A DNA stretch of 64,000 nt. It comes from Stieleria maiorica (GTDB taxonomy: Bacteria > Planctomycetota > Planctomycetia > Pirellulales > Pirellulaceae). Position numbers and translations under genes: made by a program. The stretch lies in contig NZ_CP036264.1 in assembly GCF_008035925.1 (NCBI RefSeq), positions 8,694,428-8,758,427 of the forward strand. The letters are read 5' to 3'. The notes beneath the pieces were generated by a model. The model saw only the letters and a list, made by a program, of their open reading frames with translations. It was not told the origin of the DNA and searched no databases. Positions 59,152 through 64,000 of the stretch are shown here, in pieces; the stretch's first letter is position 1, and the number at the start of each line of letters is the position of its first letter.

Positions 59152-59681
59152 CGCTGCTGACCGACGCCTGACGACGGTGCCGATTTCTCTTTCGTGTGAT
59201 TGGCCTGTTTCGTGGTCCCCTCTCTTCCGCGGTTCCCAGCGTTGTCCAACGCCTGACATCCCGACTGCGATTGGTGCGCTCGAATTGCGTCCACCGGATT
59301 TCATCAGACCTTTGTTTCCTGAGATACGCCTCTAGTGTTACGGTTTGATAGGTGCGCTGACGTACTTGCTGGAAGGGGCTCACGCAAGGTCGCCAAGCCG
59401 CAAAGATTTGCACCTGCGCCTTTGCGGCTTGGCGTCTTTGCGTGACTCTTGTCTCACTTGGTGCGCGGTCGACTCGGCCGAATTCGACAAACCGACGCCT
59501 GTCGAATGCAACGGCGACAACCGACGCGCTGACTGCTGACTTGGAGACTCGATTTCACTCGGCGATTTCAATCGAGTACATTGGCAACCAGCGATGATGG
59601 CTCAAACTGTCTTCGTGGCCGATCCGCGTGAACCGAGTGGTGCACGCGGACGTCGATTTTTTGAGTGACGGATTTGATCGC
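59148..59681 (+). mobile_element. ORF-less cassette k, end of the array, truncated
   Basis: The module is recognisable (GTGCGCTCGAATTGCGTCCA, TTCATCAGACCTTTG, GGTCGACTCGGCC, ATCGAGTACATTGG). At 59372-59457 an inverted repeat of the widespread CGCAAAGACGCCAAGCCGCA kind is inserted. Its attC (59628-59681) has only the left arm GTGAACCGAGTGGTGCACGC; the rest is replaced by repeat R2, marking the array end. Confidence 0.7.
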
Positions 59682-59757
59682 AGCGGAAGTCGCCAAGACT
59701 TTCGCAAGCCGTGGGCCCTCTCTGGCGTTTGCTTGCTGCGCAAACGCCGTCTCTCCC
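59682..59757. repeat. Composite repeat R2+R5 at the array end
   Basis: AGCGGAAGTCGCCAAGACTT then TCG, followed by TCTCTGGCGTTTGCTTGCTG then CGCAAACGCCGTCTCTCC. Inverted relative to 24885-24987. From 59758 to 59892 nothing else is seen. Confidence 0.75.
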
Positions 59758-59892
59758 AGAGGGAGAGAATCTAAATTGGTCGCCAAATGCGGCTGTAATA
59801 GAATTGACGTCCCCCGCAGCGACAACGGGCGGATAAAGCCTGCACACCCACACGCGACCCGCCCGGAACGGCATCGTCTCAGGAGAAGCGTG

Positions 59893-62800
59893 TTAGTTTC
59901 GGACCACCTTGCGCAGGTCGAACGTCACGGGGAAGTCGTTGGGCGAATCGACCGGGGGCAGGTCGGGCAGCACCAGGCGGCCGCCGGTCACGGTGCCGGT
60001 GTGGAACCGCGCCGAGCGACGTGTTTCCGCTTCGTTGGCGTTGACCGGATAGATCTCGTGAGCCCGTCCGCTGGGATCGGACACGAAGTAGCGGCATCCA
60101 CCGATCGAGTGCTCGGTGAATCGGTCCACGATGTCGAACTGCAACGGCACATGAACCCCGATCGTCGGGTGCAAACAACGCGGCGGCTGCCAGGCGCGGA
60201 ATTTAATTCCCGCCAAGTACTGCCCGGCCACTTCGCTGGGATGCATCGGGACACGATGACCGTTGCACAGCACGGCGTAACGCGCGGGGTCGAAACCGTC
60301 CAAACTGAGTTGCACCCGCTCCATCGACGAATCGACAAAACGAGCCGTGCCGCCACCGGACGGTTCTTCGCCCATCAGATACCACGGTTCGATCGCCCCG
60401 CGCAATTCCATCCGTGCATCGCCGAGCACGATTTCACCGATCTTGGGAAAACGAAACTCGTAATGCGGCAAGAACCACTCCAGTTTCAAATCGACGCCCA
60501 TCTGACGGAGCACACTGAGCAGTTCGTCGAGATCATTCCAGACAAAATGCGGCAGCATGAAGCGGTCATACAGCGACGTGCCCCAGCGCGCCAGCGGTTG
60601 TTTGTAGGGTTGATTCCAGAATGCGGCGACGATCCCGCGGATCAACAGTTGTTGTGCCAGATTCATCCTCGCGTTGGGCGGCATCTCAAAGCCGCGGAAC
60701 TCCACCAGCCCCAAACGGCCGGTGCTGGAATCGGGCGAATAGAGTTTGTCGATACAGATTTCGGCGCGGTGCGTGTTGCCGGTCAAATCGACCAACAAAT
60801 CTCGGTACAAGCGGTCGACCGTCCAAGGCATGATTTGCTGCCCCTCGCGATAGAACCGCTCCATTTCCACCAGCGCGATCTCCATCTCATGAACGCTGTC
60901 GCGGCGGGCTTCGTCCATCCGCGGTGCCTGGCTGGTCGGCCCGATGAATTTGCCGCTGAACAGATACGACAGGGCAGGGTGGTTGTGCCAGAACCGAATC
61001 ATGCTGGCCAACAAGTCGGGGCGACGGATGAAGGGGCTGTCGGTCGGGGTCTTGCCGCCCAGCACGACGTGGGCACCGCCTCCGGTCCCGGTGTGCATGC
61101 CGTCGATGTCGAACTTCTGTGCCGTCAATCGACTCTCGCGAGCCTCGCGATAAATCGTTTCGGTCAGATCGACCAATTCACGCCACGACGACGTGGGTTG
61201 AACGTTGACTTCGATCACCCCCGGATCGGGCGTGACCTTGAACATTTCGATGCGGTGGTCGTGCGGCGGCAAATAGCCTTCCAAAACCACGGGGAGGTCC
61301 AGATCGACGCAGGTTTCTTCGACGGCCGAGACCAGATCCAAATAGTCTTCCAAGTTTTGCGTCGGCGGCATGAAGACGTGCAGTCGGCCGAAACGACACT
61401 CGACACACAACGCCGTCGGGATCACTTCGGCCTCCAGCGGCCTGTCGTCCTCACGGCGCAGCTGCTCACGGACCTGTTCGATTCGCTGTTGGTCTTGCCG
61501 AATGGTCGGAACCTCCGGCAACGGATTGCGTGGTGCAAACGGATCGTACGGCAGAGAGTCGACCGGAGAGAGCGCGGCGGACTTGGGCAGACTGTCCAGC
61601 GGCAACCGCAGCCCGATCGGCGAGTCACCGGGGATGACAAACACTTTTTCGCCGCGGACCGGCCAACGTCCGCCGATCCACCCCGGGTGTGCTTGCCACC
61701 AGGCGCGTTTGAGCGGCATCACGAACCCGACGGGTTTGTTCAGCCCCTGGGTGAACGTACGGACCATCATCGCCCGTTCGTTGGGGTCTTCCAACTTCGG
61801 GTCGGTCGGTTCGACATCGATCGGCAGCTTCTGTTCTTTCCACAGGTAGTGAAAGGTGTCTTCATAGACCGGCAGCGTGACCTTGGACTCGATCCCCAGC
61901 GTGACGGCCAGGTGTTTGACGAAGCGTTGGGCATCGTCGTGGGTGAACCCGTAATCCTTGCCTTCGTCGGCGATGTACTTGGGGTTTTGCCAAACCGGTT
62001 GTCCGTCTTTGCGCCACAAACAGGTCAGCGCCCAACGCGGCAACGACTCACCGGGGTACCATTTCCCCTGGCCGTAGTGCAGCAGCGCGCCGGGTGCGAC
62101 GGTGTCGCGCAGTTTTAACAGCAAGACGTTGGAGAGCACGCGTTTTTCTTTGCCGACCGCATCGGTGTTCCACTGCGGGTGATCGACGTCGTCGATGGCG
62201 ACGAACGTCGGTTCCCCGCCCATCGTCAGCCGCACGTCGCCGATGGCCAAGGCATCGTCGACGCGGTCGCCGGCCGCCACGATCTCCGACCATTGATGGT
62301 CGGTGTACGGCTTGGTGGTCCGCGGGGCTTCGACGATCCGCGTGACCGTCATCTCGTGCTGGAATTCGACTTCGCACGGTTCGTGTCCGCCGGTGATCGG
62401 TGCCGCATCGCTGTAGTGCGGCGTGCACGCCAACGGGATGTGCCCCTCGCCGGCCATCAAGCCGCTGGTCGGGTCCAAGCCGACCCATCCGGCACCGGGC
62501 AAATACACTTCGGTCCAAGCGTGCAGATCACAAAAATCGGCCGTCGGTCCGGACGGCCCTTCGATCGGTTTCTCATCCGGCGCCAGTTGGATCAGATAGC
62601 CTGAAACGAACCGCGCGGCCATCCCGATATTGCGAAAGGCTTGGACCAGCATCCAGGCCGAATCGCGACACGATCCGCTGGCCAGCTGCAACGTTTCTTC
62701 CGGCGTCTGCACGCCCGGTTCCAGGCGGATCTTGTATTCGATTCGCTGCTGCGCCATGCGATTGACGTCGACCAGAAAATCGATCACCCGCTCGGATTCT

Positions 62801-63207
62801 TTGGGCAATTCCTCGATCCACTCCCCCAACAGCGGCGTCATCGGATCGGCGGCCAGATAGGGCGCCAGCTGACGTTCGATTTCCGGAGCGTACTTGAACG
62901 GCCACGACTCGGCGCTCTCCTCGACGAAAAAATCGAACGGGTTGATCACCGTCATGTCGGCGACCAGATCGACCACGATCGACAATTCACGCGCCCGTTT
63001 GGGGAACACCAAGCGGGCAACGGGATTGGCAAAGGGGTCTTGTTGCCAATTGATGAAATGGTCTTCGGGACGAATGCTCAGATCGTAGGAGACGATTTTG
63101 GTGCGGCCATGGTACGCCGGTCGCAGGCGAACTTTCTGGGGGCCAAGCCCGATCGCGCGGTCGTATTGATACTGAGTCTTGTGGTGGAGAGCGACGCGGA
63201 TGGTCAT
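59893..63207 (-). CDS. Transglutaminase / DUF2126 fusion protein, 1104 aa
   Basis: N-terminal transglutaminase unit over about 1-290: beta domain IRVALHHKTQYQYDRAIGLG, catalytic Cys in LASGSCRDSAWMLVQAFRNI, His in CDLHAWTEVYLPGAGWVGLD, Asp in the same LDPTSGL. The remaining 800 residues are DUF2126: VRLTMGGEPTFVAIDDVDHP, LLHYGQGKWYPGESLPRWAL, GTGGGAHVVLGGKTPTDSPF, LGLVEFRGFEMPPNARMNLA. This long form travels with alpha-E and permuted ATP-grasp genes. It overlaps the alpha-E gene upstream by 4 bases. Convergent with the locus at 43.9-47.4 kb across the integron. Confidence 0.93.
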   Translation of the reverse strand: MTIRVALHHKTQYQYDRAIGLGPQKVRLRPAYHGRTKIVSYDLSIRPEDHFINWQQDPFANPVARLVFPKRARELSIVVDLVADMTVINPFDFFVEESAESWPFKYAPEIERQLAPYLAADPMTPLLGEWIEELPKESERVIDFLVDVNRMAQQRIEYKIRLEPGVQTPEETLQLASGSCRDSAWMLVQAFRNIGMAARFVSGYLIQLAPDEKPIEGPSGPTADFCDLHAWTEVYLPGAGWVGLDPTSGLMAGEGHIPLACTPHYSDAAPITGGHEPCEVEFQHEMTVTRIVEAPRTTKPYTDHQWSEIVAAGDRVDDALAIGDVRLTMGGEPTFVAIDDVDHPQWNTDAVGKEKRVLSNVLLLKLRDTVAPGALLHYGQGKWYPGESLPRWALTCLWRKDGQPVWQNPKYIADEGKDYGFTHDDAQRFVKHLAVTLGIESKVTLPVYEDTFHYLWKEQKLPIDVEPTDPKLEDPNERAMMVRTFTQGLNKPVGFVMPLKRAWWQAHPGWIGGRWPVRGEKVFVIPGDSPIGLRLPLDSLPKSAALSPVDSLPYDPFAPRNPLPEVPTIRQDQQRIEQVREQLRREDDRPLEAEVIPTALCVECRFGRLHVFMPPTQNLEDYLDLVSAVEETCVDLDLPVVLEGYLPPHDHRIEMFKVTPDPGVIEVNVQPTSSWRELVDLTETIYREARESRLTAQKFDIDGMHTGTGGGAHVVLGGKTPTDSPFIRRPDLLASMIRFWHNHPALSYLFSGKFIGPTSQAPRMDEARRDSVHEMEIALVEMERFYREGQQIMPWTVDRLYRDLLVDLTGNTHRAEICIDKLYSPDSSTGRLGLVEFRGFEMPPNARMNLAQQLLIRGIVAAFWNQPYKQPLARWGTSLYDRFMLPHFVWNDLDELLSVLRQMGVDLKLEWFLPHYEFRFPKIGEIVLGDARMELRGAIEPWYLMGEEPSGGGTARFVDSSMERVQLSLDGFDPARYAVLCNGHRVPMHPSEVAGQYLAGIKFRAWQPPRCLHPTIGVHVPLQFDIVDRFTEHSIGGCRYFVSDPSGRAHEIYPVNANEAETRRSARFHTGTVTGGRLVLPDLPPVDSPNDFPVTFDLRKVVRN

Positions 63208-64000
63208 GCAGAGTAAGTTGCGTAAAAGTAGTCTTGTCCGAGTGAATCACCGACGGCGTTGAGTTCAACTTGCAGGCGATCGATGAACTGGTGCATGCCG
63301 CCGGCGATGACTTCTTTGACGTTCGTGTTTTCCAAACGGTGGCGAAGTGCGGCGATCCGCTGCCTGGCCTGGCCGGGCAATTCCGATTCCGATTCGCTTT
63401 CGATCTCGCGAAGTGATCGATCCACGCCGGCGATGCAGGAATAGATGCTGCGTGGAAACGTACGATGAAACAGGAAAAACGCAACGATCTTTTCGATATC
63501 CATCAGCTGATGTTCGCGACGATAGGCTTCGAAACCGCTGATCGCCAGCAGCAACGTGGACCACTGCAGGTCATCCACGGCGGTGCCGACGTCTTCGACG
63601 CGTGGCAGCAGATTGAAATACTTGACGTCCAAAATCCGTGACGTCTTGTCGGCACGCTCCAGTAAACGCCCGATGTTCATGAAGTGCCAGGCCGTGTTGT
63701 GGGCCATCGTGCTGTCCAGCACGCCCGTCCACATCAACGCATAGTCGCGGACCTGATCAAAAAAGTCGGCCGTCGGATCGGTCAACTGCGGCGGGCTGCT
63801 GTCGCGAACGAAATGATAAAAATTGTTCAGCTGTTCGAAGGCCTCGGTCGACAACGCTTCGCGAACGCTCCGCGCGTTCTCACGCGAGGCCCGCAAACAC
63901 GTCAACATCGAACTGTGATACTCACCATCGAATGCCAGAAACTGCACCACATTCTGACACGTCGCTTTGCCGTACTTTTTCTTGAACCACTCGTTGTCCC
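63204..64000 (-). CDS. Alpha-E (DUF403) protein, N-terminus outside the window
   Basis: The reading frame continues to the window edge; before VVQFLAFDGEYHSSMLTCLR it encodes DNEWFKKKYGKATCQN, which fits the family, so the GTG at 63950 is not the start. Marks: RASRENARSVREALSTEAFE, HFMNIGRLLERADKTSRILD, LQWSTLLLAISGFEAYRR, FHRTFPRSIYSCIAGVDRSL. Stand-alone alpha-E proteins have about 310 residues; some 45-50 are missing here. A permuted ATP-grasp gene is expected further upstream. Confidence 0.92.
   Translation of the reverse strand, partial: DNEWFKKKYGKATCQNVVQFLAFDGEYHSSMLTCLRASRENARSVREALSTEAFEQLNNFYHFVRDSSPPQLTDPTADFFDQVRDYALMWTGVLDSTMAHNTAWHFMNIGRLLERADKTSRILDVKYFNLLPRVEDVGTAVDDLQWSTLLLAISGFEAYRREHQLMDIEKIVAFFLFHRTFPRSIYSCIAGVDRSLREIESESESELPGQARQRIAALRHRLENTNVKEVIAGGMHQFIDRLQVELNAVGDSLGQDYFYATYSA

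Larger units (their letters stand above)
48741..59681 (+). mobile_element. Integron cassette array, about 19 cassettes
   Basis: A run of cassettes, all with attC sites at their 3' ends in one orientation, pointing away from intI. Each attC begins with a GAACC/TAACC-type R'' box and ends with GTT (R' box), and the outer parts pair, e.g. GGATGCACG with CGTGATCC. Order: FloA-like; ORF-less a; ORF-less b; 431-bp A1; DUF4303-like; ORF-less d; A2; L12-like; ORF-less f; ORF-less g; A'3; methyltransferase; HAD; A'4; TPR; A5; short cassette; membrane protein with intron; ORF-less k (truncated). The array separates two convergent transglutaminase loci. Confidence 0.9.

Noticed and set aside
48741-59681. 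CRISPR array
   Set aside because: The repeats are hundreds of bases long, have unequal spacing with genes between, and fold as attC sites; no cas genes are present.
59665-62118. 817-codon plus-strand frame opposite the DUF2126 protein
   Set aside because: Antisense to a gene with clear domains; its sequence has the Gln/Arg/His-rich look of a shadow frame.

Overview
The window looks like the chromosome of a planctomycete of the Rhodopirellula / Pirellulaceae type. The evidence is high GC content, a DUF1559 pseudopilin next to a PEP-CTERM protein, a Flp pilin, KdsB (outer-membrane LPS sugar), a large heme-copper oxidase assembly operon, ExbB/ExbD gene sets with prenyltransferase-repeat membrane proteins, and intergenic spaces full of dispersed palindromic repeats. 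No tRNA, rRNA or CRISPR array was recognised.

Layout. 0-5.5 kb: small hypothetical proteins, a FlgM-like anti-sigma factor, a Fur-family regulator and a TPR lipoprotein. 5.5-9.6 kb (minus): a duplicated ABC-2 permease followed by two CNNM/CorC-type membrane proteins. 9.8-16.7 kb: Flp pilin, SDR epimerase, PEP-CTERM and DUF1559 pair, kdsB (with an in-frame 18-bp tandem repeat insertion), pyrG, DUF1844. 16.8-22.9 kb (minus): copper/heme/cytochrome oxidase assembly genes (cupredoxin, diheme cytochrome c, ctaA, ctaB, SCO, DUF420). 23.0-23.2 kb: a candidate small RNA with a near-consensus promoter and an intrinsic terminator. 23.5-24.8 kb: purD. 25.2-38.7 kb (minus): two ExbB/ExbD-like energy-transducer operons with coiled-coil, TPR and prenyltransferase-repeat partners. 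39-43.6 kb: epimerase, fasciclin, rpmE, prfA, prmC.

43.9-64 kb is the most notable part. Two loci of the circularly permuted ATP-grasp / alpha-E / transglutaminase family face each other (43.9-47.4 kb plus strand; 59.9-64.0 kb minus strand). Between them lies a complete but probably immobilised chromosomal integron. It has a decayed intI pseudogene read away from the array (47.6-48.6 kb), an attI region with two 14-bp direct repeats, and about 19 cassettes whose attC sites all share the same architecture (GAACC... to ...GTTC, with folded-strand pairing). Coding cassettes encode a FloA-like membrane protein, a DUF4303-like protein, a Cys-rich protein with an L7/L12-like C-terminus, a methyltransferase, a mini-HAD phosphatase, a TPR protein and a four-helix membrane protein.

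About half of the cassettes have no convincing ORF but share one recognisable module. One of these, exactly 431 bp long, is present five times (two sequence subtypes of identical length). Its borders coincide with the G/TT recombination points, and every copy sits directly 5' of a cassette that is not of the module family (four clear genes and one doubtful 85-codon ORF). Its attC ends in a Shine-Dalgarno-like stretch plus ATG, the G of which is the recombination base, so an incoming cassette can be joined in frame to a start codon supplied by its upstream neighbour. I suggest that this cassette is an expression-launching element; this is inference and testable. A 5'-truncated group II intron, in the opposite orientation, interrupts the last coding cassette, and the array ends in a truncated attC.
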